Shown piece by piece: positions 50,914-60,135 of a stretch of DNA of 64,000 nt (its first letter is position 1; every line of letters begins with the position of its first letter). The stretch is from Bog-950 sp964493695. GTDB lineage: Bacteria; Bacteroidota; Bacteroidia; Chitinophagales; LD1. Below the pieces are notes generated by a model, which saw nothing but the letters and a program-made list of their open reading frames with translations, ran no database searches and was not told the DNA's origin. The stretch covers positions 18,482 to 82,481 of the forward strand of contig CAZBPG010000006.1 in the NCBI GenBank assembly GCA_964493695.1. Reading direction: 5' to 3'. Made by a program: the position numbers and the translations under genes.

Positions 50914-52713
50914 CTATGAATAGATTCTCTCTACCACATCTTTGTATTTTTCCAATACCACTTTGCGCTTCACTTTCATGGTAGGGGTAAGTTCACCGCC
51001 TTCTATGCTCCATTCTTTTTCCATCAGTTCAAATTTCTTCACAGTTTCCCACTGCCCGAAATTTTTATTCTTCTCGTCAATCGAATCGCGGAAAAGCTTT
51101 TGCACTTCGGCATTCTTTACCAAATCGGCCGGGCTCTTTCCGGTAATGCCCTGCTTGGTAGCCCATTCAGATAAGTTCAGGAAATTCGGAACTATCAAAG
51201 CCGAAACGAAATTGCGGTTTTCTCCCACTGCCATTATCTGCTCAATGTAAGGAATCTCCTTCATTTTGTTTTCAATCTGCTGAGGGGCAATATATTTTCC
51301 GCCCGATGTTTTGAAAAGCTCTTTCACCCGGTCGGTTATCTTAATGTATTTATTGCCTTTGTATTCTACAAACGTTCCCACATCACCGGTTTTCAGCCAA
51401 CCGTCACTCGTAACTGTTTCAGCCGTAACATCCGGTCGCTTGTAATAACCCAACATCACATTCGGCCCCTTCGCCCAAATTTCTCCTTCGCCTTCCGCCA
51501 TTCCTTCGCGGTGGTCGAGTTTAACTTCACAGCCTTCAATCGGAATTCCCACTGTGCCGAACTTTATTTTATCGAGCGAAAACGGATTGATGGAAATTAC
51601 CGGTGAAGATTCCGTTTGCCCGTAGCCTTCCATAATAGGAATACCCGCGCAGGTAAATACGCGCGCCAGCAAAGGATTAAGCGCGGCTGCACCGGTTACA
51701 ATTCCTTCGCAGTTTCCGCCCAATGCTTCGCGCCACTTTGAATAAATGAGTTTATTATACACCGCCAGTTTTAGTTTATCCATCAAACTATATTCCACCT
51801 CGGTAGAATAGTTTTGGGCAAAGGCCAGCGCATTGCCGTAGAGATCTTTCTTCCAGCCGTCAAGGTTAGCGGCTGCGCCCTGAAGTTTGATATATACTTT
51901 CTCCAGTAAGCGCGGAACGCTGGTAAAGAAATTAGGTTTCACTTCTTTCAGGTTATCGGCAATGGTCTCCATGCTTTCGGCATAATAAACCGAAACTCCG
52001 CGCACCATATACACATACACCACTACGCGCTCGAAAATGTGGCAGAGCGGAAGAAAACTCAACACGCGCTTGGTTGAATCAAGCGGAAGCACCGGCAATA
52101 CCGCTTTTACATTGCTTACGATATTATTGTGCGAAAGCATTACCCCTTTCGGGTTACCGGTTGTGCCGGATGTGTAAATAATAGTAGCGAGCGACTCCGG
52201 TTTAACCGATGCTTTTATTTTCTCCACTTCGTTCAAATCGGTTCCGGTTCCTATTTCCAGAAATTCGCTGAAAGATTTAAACCCATCTACCTTTTCGAAG
52301 GTGAAAATTTCTTTCAGCGAAGGAACTTCATTTCTGATTTTGGAAATTTTAGCAGCAAGATTTTTGTCGGAAACAAAAGCGTATTTTATTTCGGCATCGT
52401 TAAAAATAAATTTGTATTCGTGCTCGGTTATAGTTGGGTAAACAGGCACATTCACTGCGCCTATCTGCAAAATTCCCAAATCAACCATGTTCCACTCGGG
52501 GCGGTTGTTCGAAACCAGTGCCACTTTGTCGTCCGGCTTTACACCCAGTTTCAAAAGCGATAAACTCACCTTGTTGCCGGTATCTATAACATCCTGTGTC
52601 GAAATTTTTCTCCACTCGCCATTAACTTTAGAGGCAAAAGCATCCGGTTGAGGATAATTGGCGTTTTGTACATAAATAATGTCGAATAATCTTGTGTAAT
52701 CCTTCATAGCCAT
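50914..52713 (-). CDS. Long-chain acyl-CoA synthetase (AMP-forming)
   Basis: The 599-residue protein has the AMP-binding motif LATIIYTSGTTGNPKGVMLSHNN (about 175-195), the LSFLPLCHIFERV block and GYGQTESSPVIS, then the hinge GWLKTGDVG and FKTSGGKYIAPQQIENKMK near the C-terminal domain. This makes it a FadD15-like long-chain fatty-acid--CoA ligase, activating fatty acids for beta-oxidation or lipid synthesis. The start could be codon 3 (MKDYTRL). It is single in its transcription unit. Confidence 0.93.
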   Translation of the reverse strand: MAMKDYTRLFDIIYVQNANYPQPDAFASKVNGEWRKISTQDVIDTGNKVSLSLLKLGVKPDDKVALVSNNRPEWNMVDLGILQIGAVNVPVYPTITEHEYKFIFNDAEIKYAFVSDKNLAAKISKIRNEVPSLKEIFTFEKVDGFKSFSEFLEIGTGTDLNEVEKIKASVKPESLATIIYTSGTTGNPKGVMLSHNNIVSNVKAVLPVLPLDSTKRVLSFLPLCHIFERVVVYVYMVRGVSVYYAESMETIADNLKEVKPNFFTSVPRLLEKVYIKLQGAAANLDGWKKDLYGNALAFAQNYSTEVEYSLMDKLKLAVYNKLIYSKWREALGGNCEGIVTGAAALNPLLARVFTCAGIPIMEGYGQTESSPVISINPFSLDKIKFGTVGIPIEGCEVKLDHREGMAEGEGEIWAKGPNVMLGYYKRPDVTAETVTSDGWLKTGDVGTFVEYKGNKYIKITDRVKELFKTSGGKYIAPQQIENKMKEIPYIEQIMAVGENRNFVSALIVPNFLNLSEWATKQGITGKSPADLVKNAEVQKLFRDSIDEKNKNFGQWETVKKFELMEKEWSIEGGELTPTMKVKRKVVLEKYKDVVERIYS

Positions 52714-52785
52714 AATTTTTAGTGTGTGATGAGGGGTAAATATATCCGAAAAAATATACCGAAGAAAAAACCGAAAAACTTTTTA

Positions 52786-55164
52786 TCAGTAAGCACTCAC
52801 TCTGGCAGAAGCCTCATTGGCAGCCCTGTTTTGCCTGCCTCCGAAATTCACAATCATCTGAACGGTGAAGGAGCGGGGGCGGTCGGGCCGTGCAATACGG
52901 AGGGCGTAGTTGGTATTCAAAATATTCTTCACTAAAAAATTGATGGAAATATTTTTATTGATTTCGTAGCCCGCACGTAAGTCCCAAATAACGTCTCCCT
53001 TATTTCTATTTTCCTGCCTTAGCTCATTAATTCCTTTAATAAACACTCCGAAAATTTTGTCAATCTGTGTCATGTAACCGTAATACTGCAGCGAAGTGCC
53101 TATGTGATACTTATCGTATACTATAAAATCGAAGTCTGCTTTAAACGTGTGTGGGTTCCGGTATTTGAGCATACCGGCTGTAAGCGAATCCCAGGTGTAA
53201 TCATCTTTAGCAGTAGGCAATACAAAATGAGTAAACGCATCGCCTAAAAACTTTCCAACGTTTCTGTTTCGTTCATTGGCTCCCCAGGTAGTATCGTTCA
53301 AATCAACTCCATAGAAATAAGTATAGCCGAGCATCACGCTCATGTCCACCGGTCCCATTTTGCCCTCACCTACCAGCGAAGCTTCCAAACCGAAAAGACG
53401 TGCCTTACTTACATTCTGCGACTGAAAGAAAGGATAAAAACCGGTGCTGTCGAACTTTGAACCGAACTGAAACTCAATCATATCTTTGAACTCTGTCCAG
53501 AACGCAACGGCATCAAAATAACCCAGCCAGTTTTTAATCTTGAAACTTCTTTTGTAACCGAGTTCCAGCGTAAAGCCTTTTTCGGGTTTAATTTCAAGGT
53601 TTGGCAAAATACGGATACCGGCAAGGTTGTAAACCACAAAACGCTCAGCAATACTCGGCACCCGAAACGACTGCCCAAACGATGCGCGGATGTAATTGAA
53701 CTTTCTGATTTCGAAATTGAACCCTGCACGAAAAACAGGAATGGTAGGTGTAATAGCACTGTCTAAACGCACAAATTCTTCGCGCACACCGGCATTTACT
53801 TTCAGCCATTTCCAGTTTAGCTCTGCGGCCAAAAATCCTCCTCCAAAATCGGTTTGGTGAGTGCCGAGAGTTCCATCCTTCACCATTCCGTGCTCGTTAT
53901 TTACGCCAACAATCATGTTCACGAGCTTTCCAAAATCATGACGGAACTGATAATCCACTCTGAAAATCCAGAAGTTAGTCAGCCCGTCTAAATTGCGCTG
54001 TCGGTAAACTCTTGTATAAAGTTTGTGTTGATTATTCTTCTTGTCCAGAAAACGAAACTTCGGGTCTATGTATGCATAGAAATACCGTTCGTTCAAAATT
54101 ACACCGGTGTTTCCCTGATAGGGATGCCCCCCGTCCTGCCAGTAAAACTGAAACCCGCTTTTGCGATAAAGAATATTAGTGGACAGTTCCAGCGTCAATC
54201 GCTTCAGCTTTTTGGGCTGCCAGCGAATCTTGTTATTAAACCGGGTGAAATAATCGTACTCATGATCTAAATGGCTTTGCTGACCCTGTAACATTCCGCC
54301 AAAAACAAAGTCCACATCACCAAATTTTTGCTTATGCAAAAAAGTCATTCCTAATGTATTCGGGTTCTCAAAAAACTTTCCGTTCCGTTTCCACCATTGA
54401 AACGAATCAACCGGTGGCTTGCCTACACCTTCATAAAAAAAAGTAAGTTTTGTGCTTGGAGTATCACGAGCATAAGCAGTGGTTACATTTAATACTCCGT
54501 TCAAAGCCGAAGAACCATATTGAACAGTAGAGGCTCCTTTAATCAACTCCATCTGCTCCGTATTTTCAGTTGGAATAAAAGCCCATTTAATTTCTCCGCG
54601 GTCAGCCGTCATCAGCGGCATTTCATCAACAACCAGCATTACCCGGCTACCGGTACCGTAAGCATAACCGCTTCCTCCGCGTACACTCATTTGGCCGTCA
54701 AGCACAGTAACTCCGGGCAACTTCATCACCGCCTGCTGCATATTGGTTACGTTGTTGCTTTCCAGCATACGTGGTTTTATAACATCTACCGATTGGGTTA
54801 CTTTTTGAAGTTTCACGGCAATTTTACTTTCACCAATCACTACCTGTTGCAATTCAACCGGTGAACCTCCCATAGAGATGTCAAGTTTTTTCACTTCTCC
54901 TTCTTTCACCTTAAACCGAATTGTATCAGGGTTCATCCCGATATAGCTCACCACCAGTGTAACATCTCCGGCTGCAACTTTTAACTCGTAGTTTCCTTTC
55001 GCATCGGTAGTGGTTCCATTAGCCGGTGGCTGAAGCACCGTGGCGCTTTCCAAAAGTTCACCGGTGGCACCGTCCTTTACTGTTCCTTGAACAGTAGCAG
55101 TTTGAGAGAAAGATATATGACAGAATAGAATGCTCGTTGAAATAATACTTAACAGCCTGCGCAT
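52786..55164 (-). CDS. TonB-dependent receptor with CarboxypepD_reg-like N-domain
   Basis: The 792-residue protein has a signal peptide (LLSIISTSILFCHISFSQ), a carboxypeptidase-regulatory-like domain (TVQGTVKDGATGELLESATV, about 22-105), a plug (VIKPRMLESNNVTNMQQAVMKLPGV, then SVRGGSGYAYG and LIKGASTVQYGSSALNGVLNV) and a 22-strand-type barrel to the end (SFTVQMIVNFGG region). It imports a siderophore, vitamin or other ligand energised by TonB. No SusD partner or anti-sigma gene is adjacent, so the ligand is open. It is divergent from the second glycan operon. Confidence 0.92.
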   Translation of the reverse strand: MRRLLSIISTSILFCHISFSQTATVQGTVKDGATGELLESATVLQPPANGTTTDAKGNYELKVAAGDVTLVVSYIGMNPDTIRFKVKEGEVKKLDISMGGSPVELQQVVIGESKIAVKLQKVTQSVDVIKPRMLESNNVTNMQQAVMKLPGVTVLDGQMSVRGGSGYAYGTGSRVMLVVDEMPLMTADRGEIKWAFIPTENTEQMELIKGASTVQYGSSALNGVLNVTTAYARDTPSTKLTFFYEGVGKPPVDSFQWWKRNGKFFENPNTLGMTFLHKQKFGDVDFVFGGMLQGQQSHLDHEYDYFTRFNNKIRWQPKKLKRLTLELSTNILYRKSGFQFYWQDGGHPYQGNTGVILNERYFYAYIDPKFRFLDKKNNQHKLYTRVYRQRNLDGLTNFWIFRVDYQFRHDFGKLVNMIVGVNNEHGMVKDGTLGTHQTDFGGGFLAAELNWKWLKVNAGVREEFVRLDSAITPTIPVFRAGFNFEIRKFNYIRASFGQSFRVPSIAERFVVYNLAGIRILPNLEIKPEKGFTLELGYKRSFKIKNWLGYFDAVAFWTEFKDMIEFQFGSKFDSTGFYPFFQSQNVSKARLFGLEASLVGEGKMGPVDMSVMLGYTYFYGVDLNDTTWGANERNRNVGKFLGDAFTHFVLPTAKDDYTWDSLTAGMLKYRNPHTFKADFDFIVYDKYHIGTSLQYYGYMTQIDKIFGVFIKGINELRQENRNKGDVIWDLRAGYEINKNISINFLVKNILNTNYALRIARPDRPRSFTVQMIVNFGGRQNRAANEASARVSAY

Positions 55165-55272
55165 AGATTCAGTTTACTTCTGTAATCGCGGGCAAATTAG
55201 AAAATTATCATTATGCCCTGTAAATAATAGATTTGCCAATACACGCTATATGTTGATTAAACGTTTGATTTT

Positions 55273-57255
55273 TTGAAAGAAAAGCAGCCCGGTTTTTTTG
55301 CAACTGAATTTTTTACAGAAAAAAGTTTGCGCTTTTTTTATTCCGCCATCGCTGTGTTTTGCTTTTTGGTTTATGCCAATACCATTCCTAATAGTTACGG
55401 AATGGATGATCACCTCGTTACCAATCATAACCCCGTTATAGAAAAAGGGGTGAGCGGCTTGTACGAAATTTTTACAACCAACTACATCTCTGAAAATGGA
55501 ATTTATCTCGATTATCGGCCGTTTGTAAAAGCAAGCTATGCCATTGAGTATTCCCTATTTGGCTGGAATCCTCACATCAGCCATTTTATCAATTTGTTAT
55601 TGTATGTATTAGCCTGTTGCCTGATACTAAAATTGCTGATTGAGCTGTTTGGAAAGGAATACTTCACTATTCTTTTCACCGGTGTGCTGTTGTATGCTGT
55701 TCATCCCATACATACGGAAGTAGTTGCAAGCCTGAAGAGCCGTGATGAAATTCTTGTACTAATATTTGTTCTGCTTTCCACTTTGTTCTTTTTAAAATAC
55801 TCAAAGTCGAATGCTCCAAAACATTTTGCAATTGGCGTCTTATTTTTTTTCTTTTCACTGCTTTCAAAAATCACCGGGATACCTTTCATTGTTTTAATTC
55901 CGGTGATGCTTTACATAAAAAAGAAAGAAGTTAAATCCGCACTCATAACTTTTTCTTCACTTGCGTTGCTGACTATCATCTACTACGTCATTCTCATTAA
56001 ATCGTTGCCCGGATTAGCCCGTCCGTATGAGTATGTAGAAACCCCGCTCCCATACATAAACGACTATTCCATTAAACTGGGAACAGCTTTGTATTCACTT
56101 TTCTATTACATCAAACTGCTTATTGCACCTGTTCAATTCAGTTTTTACTACGGCATAAATTTTATTGAGCTGGCTCCGGTTTTATCACCGGTACCGATTG
56201 CATCTTTATTGATTCACATTGCTCTGTTAAGCGCAGCGGCTTATTATATCAGAAGGAACATTTTCATTTCCTTTTTTCTGTTCTTCTATCTTGCTCAAAT
56301 TTCGCTGGGGTCAAATGTTATTCAGCCACTACCGGGCATTGTTGGCGAACGTGTTCTGTTTACCGCTTCTCTGGCGTATTGTGTATTGATTGCTTTTGCA
56401 CTTAGCAAGTTGCTTCCTCTTGAAAGAGAAAAATCGCGTAAGAAAACAGAACCTCTCAGTTTTTCATTCCGGGCAAGTTATCTGCAGTTAAGCCTAACCG
56501 GTGTCCTGCTTTTGTTTTACAGCTATCAAACAATTGCGCGCAACAGCAATTGGAAAGATACCATAACTCTGTTTGAAGCTGATATGCCGCATCTTGAAAA
56601 ATCGGCCAAGGCAAATTACATGACAGCTAAAGAAATCAGAAGATTATACCGGACGGATAAAGATCTGACACATGAAAAGTTGCAAATTGAGTCAGCACGC
56701 GCCATTCACTATTACAATCAGGCAATAAAAGCTTATCCGGATTATGCTGATGCAATGGAAGAATTGGGAATGATATATGCCATTGAACAGAATAACAATT
56801 CGATGGCAATTCCGCTTTTTAAAAAAGCATATTCACTTGATTCAACTTTGTGGCGCTCAGCAAATAATCTGGGTATGGCTTTCCAAATGTCTCAGGATAC
56901 GGTAACTGCCATAAAATGGTATGAGAAAGCTTTGCAGGCTAAAAGAGATAATCCGAAGGTGCTGGTGGAGCTTGGCAAACTTTATTACCTGAAAGGCGAA
57001 AAGCAAAAAGCCTTAGCTTGCAATGAACGGCTGATGAAACTGAATCCCGATTCGTATTTGCCGTATTACAATTATGCTATTTATTACATGCTGGAAAGGG
57101 ACACCGTCAGCGCAGTAAAGTTTTTTGAAGAAGACATAAAGCACGGTGAAAAAGAAAAATTTCCTTACCTGTTTTTGATAAAACATTATTTGAATAAACG
57201 TGATACTGCAAATGCTGTTCGTATCCGCAATTTTATGCCGCGCGTTTCGCGATAA
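55273..57255 (+). CDS. Second TMTC-like GT-C/TPR membrane protein
   Basis: The 660-residue protein has the same marks as the gene at 46539: NSYGMDDHLVTNHNPV (Asp45-Asp46), YAVHPIHTEVVASLKSRDEI, about 10 membrane segments and C-terminal TPRs (YPDYADAMEELGMIYAIEQ, RDNPKVLVELGKLYYLKGEKQKA). There is no in-frame ATG near the start. The TTG at 55273 is possible. Alternatively an ATG at 55251 (MLIKRLIF) would be joined to this frame by one extra T in the T6 run at 55269-55274, giving MLIKRLIFLKEKQPGFF; that suggests a homopolymer error. First gene of a five-gene operon (18 bases to the ACP). Confidence 0.8.
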   Translation: MKEKQPGFFATEFFTEKSLRFFYSAIAVFCFLVYANTIPNSYGMDDHLVTNHNPVIEKGVSGLYEIFTTNYISENGIYLDYRPFVKASYAIEYSLFGWNPHISHFINLLLYVLACCLILKLLIELFGKEYFTILFTGVLLYAVHPIHTEVVASLKSRDEILVLIFVLLSTLFFLKYSKSNAPKHFAIGVLFFFFSLLSKITGIPFIVLIPVMLYIKKKEVKSALITFSSLALLTIIYYVILIKSLPGLARPYEYVETPLPYINDYSIKLGTALYSLFYYIKLLIAPVQFSFYYGINFIELAPVLSPVPIASLLIHIALLSAAAYYIRRNIFISFFLFFYLAQISLGSNVIQPLPGIVGERVLFTASLAYCVLIAFALSKLLPLEREKSRKKTEPLSFSFRASYLQLSLTGVLLLFYSYQTIARNSNWKDTITLFEADMPHLEKSAKANYMTAKEIRRLYRTDKDLTHEKLQIESARAIHYYNQAIKAYPDYADAMEELGMIYAIEQNNNSMAIPLFKKAYSLDSTLWRSANNLGMAFQMSQDTVTAIKWYEKALQAKRDNPKVLVELGKLYYLKGEKQKALACNERLMKLNPDSYLPYYNYAIYYMLERDTVSAVKFFEEDIKHGEKEKFPYLFLIKHYLNKRDTANAVRIRNFMPRVSR

Positions 57256-57273
57256 AGAATTTAATTTGCCGAT

Positions 57274-57501
57274 ATGCAGTCAGAAGATTTTGTTCAAAAA
57301 ATTGCCGCTTGTTTTCATCAGACAGAGCCGGCTTCTATTACTGCAGCAACAAGGTTTCGTGAATTGGAAGAATGGGGAAGCATGCTTGCATTGATTATGA
57401 TTGCCATGATTGATTCGGACTTTAACAAAACCATGACAGCTGAGGATTTGAAAAGTGTAAACACTGTTGCTGAACTTTTTGAAGTAGTGAAAAACAAATA
57501 G
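57274..57501 (+). CDS. Acyl carrier protein, non-canonical phosphopantetheine site
   Basis: The 75-residue protein has the ACP four-helix pattern: start SEDFVQKIAACFHQ, then FRELEEWGSMLALIMIAMIDSDF. The usual DSL motif is here WGSM with Ser36 as the likely phosphopantetheine attachment point. The end AEDLKSVNTVAELFEVVK matches the ACP helix IV. It precedes the FabH-like enzyme by one base. A dedicated ACP in such a cluster would deliver an acyl chain for modification of a sugar or lipid. Confidence 0.85.
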   Translation: MQSEDFVQKIAACFHQTEPASITAATRFRELEEWGSMLALIMIAMIDSDFNKTMTAEDLKSVNTVAELFEVVKNK

Positions 57502-57502
57502 C

Positions 57503-58555
57503 ATGGCTGTTTTTACAGTTCCAGATATTAAGCTGAGCGGTGTAGCGGCCTGTGTTCCCAAAAACACAGAAGACAATAAAAACTTTGCCCTACTGTCCGA
57601 GAGTGAACGTGAACTTTTTATTAAGACAGTCGGCATTCGTTACAGGCGTGTAGCGGAAGAAGGTGTTACCGCTTCCGATTTATGTTTTGCTGCTGCAGAG
57701 AAGCTACTTACCGATTTGAATTGGAATCGCGATGAAGTAAAGATTCTTGTATTTATTACCCAGACTCCTGACTACTTAATTCCAAATACATCTTCCATTC
57801 TTCAGGAAAAATTAAATCTATCGAAAAACTGTCTGGCCTTTGATGTAAATCTTGGATGTTCCGGGTATGTGTATGGTCTTTCTATTGTAAGCGGGTTGCT
57901 TCAAAATATGGTAGGCGGAAAGGCATTGTTGTTAGTGGGAGATGTTTCGACCAAAATAATTTCCATGCAGGACAAAAGCACTGCTCCGCTCTTTTCTGAT
58001 GCGGGAACCACTACAGCCCTTGAGTTTTCCTTGAACCATCAAATTCATTTTAATCTGCAAACCGATGGAAAGGAATTTGATGATATCATTGTTCCGGATG
58101 GCGGATTTCGCAATCAGGTTTCCGGAAAATCTTTTGAAGTAAAAGAATATGAAGGCGGAATTTTACGCAATGATCTCGCAATGAAATTAGACGGTCTTAA
58201 GATTTTCAACTTTGCATTACGGGAGGTTGCGCCCAACATCAATACCCTGCTGAACGAAAAGAAAATTGACAAATCATCTATTGATTATTTTGTTTTCCAT
58301 CAGGCAAATTTACTGATGCTTGAAAGCGTTCGAAAAAAACTACAGGTGGATGCCGGGAAAGTTCCTTACAGCTTGTATGATTACGGCAACACCAGTTCAG
58401 CGTCCGTTCCGCTAACTATGCTTGTTAAACTCCGCGAAAAATTAGCTTCGCAAAAACTGAATTTACTTTTATCCGGCTTCGGAGTTGGCTTATCGTGGGG
58501 AAGTGCCTATATTGAAACTGAGAAAATTATTTGTCCTGAATTGATAGAGTTATAA
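57503..58555 (+). CDS. 3-oxoacyl-ACP synthase III (FabH-like)
   Basis: The 350-residue protein has the FabH triad: Cys119 in FDVNLGCSGYVYGLS, His266 in YFVFHQANLLML and Asn296 in YDYGNTSSASVPL. FabH starts fatty acid chains by condensing acyl-CoA with malonyl-ACP. The presence of a private ACP, a GT2 and an acetyltransferase gene in the same tight operon suggests a special acyl product rather than housekeeping fatty acid synthesis; this is inference. Its stop abuts the GT2 start with no gap. Confidence 0.88.
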   Translation: MAVFTVPDIKLSGVAACVPKNTEDNKNFALLSESERELFIKTVGIRYRRVAEEGVTASDLCFAAAEKLLTDLNWNRDEVKILVFITQTPDYLIPNTSSILQEKLNLSKNCLAFDVNLGCSGYVYGLSIVSGLLQNMVGGKALLLVGDVSTKIISMQDKSTAPLFSDAGTTTALEFSLNHQIHFNLQTDGKEFDDIIVPDGGFRNQVSGKSFEVKEYEGGILRNDLAMKLDGLKIFNFALREVAPNINTLLNEKKIDKSSIDYFVFHQANLLMLESVRKKLQVDAGKVPYSLYDYGNTSSASVPLTMLVKLREKLASQKLNLLLSGFGVGLSWGSAYIETEKIICPELIEL

Positions 58556-59485
58556 ATGAATTCTACTCCTGAATATTCTGTAGTGGTTCCTGTGTTTAAC
58601 AGCGAAAAAACGCTCGATGAACTTTGCGCGCGAATTCAAAACACTTTCAAAAAAATAAATCAATCGTTCGAGATTGTTTTAGTGAACGATTGCAGCAACG
58701 ATGGAAGCTGGAATGCAATCCGGCAACTAAAACAAAAATTCGGAGAACAGATTACCGCCATTCACCTCAGAGGTAATTTTGGACAGCACAAGGCTTTGCT
58801 ATGCGGGTTTCAATTTGCAAAAGGCGAATACATCATAACGATTGATGATGACCTTCAGTTTTTCCCGGAAGATATTGAGTTGCTTATTGCAAAAGCGCAC
58901 TCAACTTCTGCTGACTTAGTATATGGAACATATCAAAGCGAACGACAACACTCACCGGTGCGTAAGTGGGGAAGTAATTTTGTAGGATTTATTTTTGAAA
59001 AATTCGGTAATACCGTAGGGCAGGGCTCCAGTTTTAAAATAATTCACCACAGTGTGATTGATAAAATAAAAGACTATAACCACTCTTTCACTTTTGTTGA
59101 CGAAATTTTGTCGTGGCATACCACTAAGATTGAATGGCAGGATGTGAGGCACGCAGCACGAAGGGAAGGTGCGTCAGGATATAGCCTCACAAGATTAGTT
59201 TTCCTTACCCTCAATTTAATTTTTGCGTATACCACCATTCCTCTTCGGTTTATGACCTGGTTCGGGTTCACCTCATTTTGGGTTTGTCTTGTCATTGTCA
59301 TTTACTTCGTATACATGAAAATTACGCTTGGCTCTCCACTCGGTTTTACCGCGCTTATTGTATCTATATTTATGTCTACCGGTTTAATTCTATTCTCTCT
59401 CGGAGTTATTGGCGAGTATCTTAACCGGTTGTTCGCTTTACAGCATAAGAAACCCCCTTATCTAATTCAGGAAATTTTAAAATGA
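58556..59485 (+). CDS. Glycosyltransferase family 2, DPM1/ArnC-type, with two membrane spans
   Basis: The 309-residue protein starts PEYSVVVPVFNSEKTLDEL, has LVNDCSNDGSW and the metal/nucleotide motif TIDDDLQFFPEDI (Asp97-99), and two C-terminal hydrophobic spans (MTWFGFTSFWVCLVIVIYFVYM and FTALIVSIFMSTGLILFSLGVIGEYL). This is the layout of polyprenyl-phosphate glycosyltransferases (DPM1, GtrB and ArnC), which make the lipid-linked sugar donor for GT-C enzymes like the one at 55273. It overlaps the following GNAT gene by four bases. Confidence 0.9.
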   Translation: MNSTPEYSVVVPVFNSEKTLDELCARIQNTFKKINQSFEIVLVNDCSNDGSWNAIRQLKQKFGEQITAIHLRGNFGQHKALLCGFQFAKGEYIITIDDDLQFFPEDIELLIAKAHSTSADLVYGTYQSERQHSPVRKWGSNFVGFIFEKFGNTVGQGSSFKIIHHSVIDKIKDYNHSFTFVDEILSWHTTKIEWQDVRHAARREGASGYSLTRLVFLTLNLIFAYTTIPLRFMTWFGFTSFWVCLVIVIYFVYMKITLGSPLGFTALIVSIFMSTGLILFSLGVIGEYLNRLFALQHKKPPYLIQEILK

Positions 59486-60129
59486 GGATTACCCGATACG
59501 GAGTTACACTTGAACGTTTGCGGCCAAGTCAAACAGAATTGGTACGCCAATGGCGCAACGACCAGAAGATTTCGCGCTTTATGTTTTACAAGGGCGAAAT
59601 CACGAAGGAGATGCAACTGGAGTGGTTTGATTCCATTGACAACGAGCAAAATTTTTTCTTTCTCATTCAGTTGAGAAACGTTCCGGTTGGCCTTATCAAT
59701 ATATCTTCCATTGATTGGGAAAACAAAACAGCTTATACGGGACTGTTTATATACGATGATAAATTTCTTGCCACAGATACACCGGTAATGGCATCGTTGG
59801 CCATGCTTGATGTTTTCTTTTTGCTTTTTGATATTCAAAGCGTTTATGCGAAAGTAAAGGGCAACAACAAGGCAGCACACAACTACAATTCTTCCTTAGG
59901 TTTTAGCCGCACGAAGAAAATCGAATATGGGTTGGGTTATGAGTATATGCTGCAAAAGGAAATTTACCTCTTAGAAACAAAAGAGTTACGTAACGCAGCT
60001 ATTCGGCTGAAAGGAAATCATACAACCATCGAGTTAAATCCTGCAACAAAGATTGACGAGTGGCTTAGAAACAGACTGGGTATCGCCAAAAAAGAAGTTC
60101 TTAAAAATCTTGAGGTAGAAATCAGCTAA
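59482..60129 (+). CDS. GNAT N-acetyltransferase, PseH-like
   Basis: The 215-residue protein starts with RYGVTLERLRPSQTELVRQWRNDQKIS, the usual head of PseH/sugar N-acetyltransferases, and has LFIYDDKFLATDTPVMASLAMLDVF and VKGNNKAAHNYNSSLGF (acetyl-CoA site and end). PseH acetylates the amino group of a 4-amino UDP-sugar for pseudaminic acid. Here no pse genes are adjacent, so the acceptor is another amino sugar. It ends six bases before the convergent porD gene. It is the last gene of the operon. Confidence 0.85.
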   Translation: MRITRYGVTLERLRPSQTELVRQWRNDQKISRFMFYKGEITKEMQLEWFDSIDNEQNFFFLIQLRNVPVGLINISSIDWENKTAYTGLFIYDDKFLATDTPVMASLAMLDVFFLLFDIQSVYAKVKGNNKAAHNYNSSLGFSRTKKIEYGLGYEYMLQKEIYLLETKELRNAAIRLKGNHTTIELNPATKIDEWLRNRLGIAKKEVLKNLEVEIS

Positions 60130-60135
60130 GTTGCT

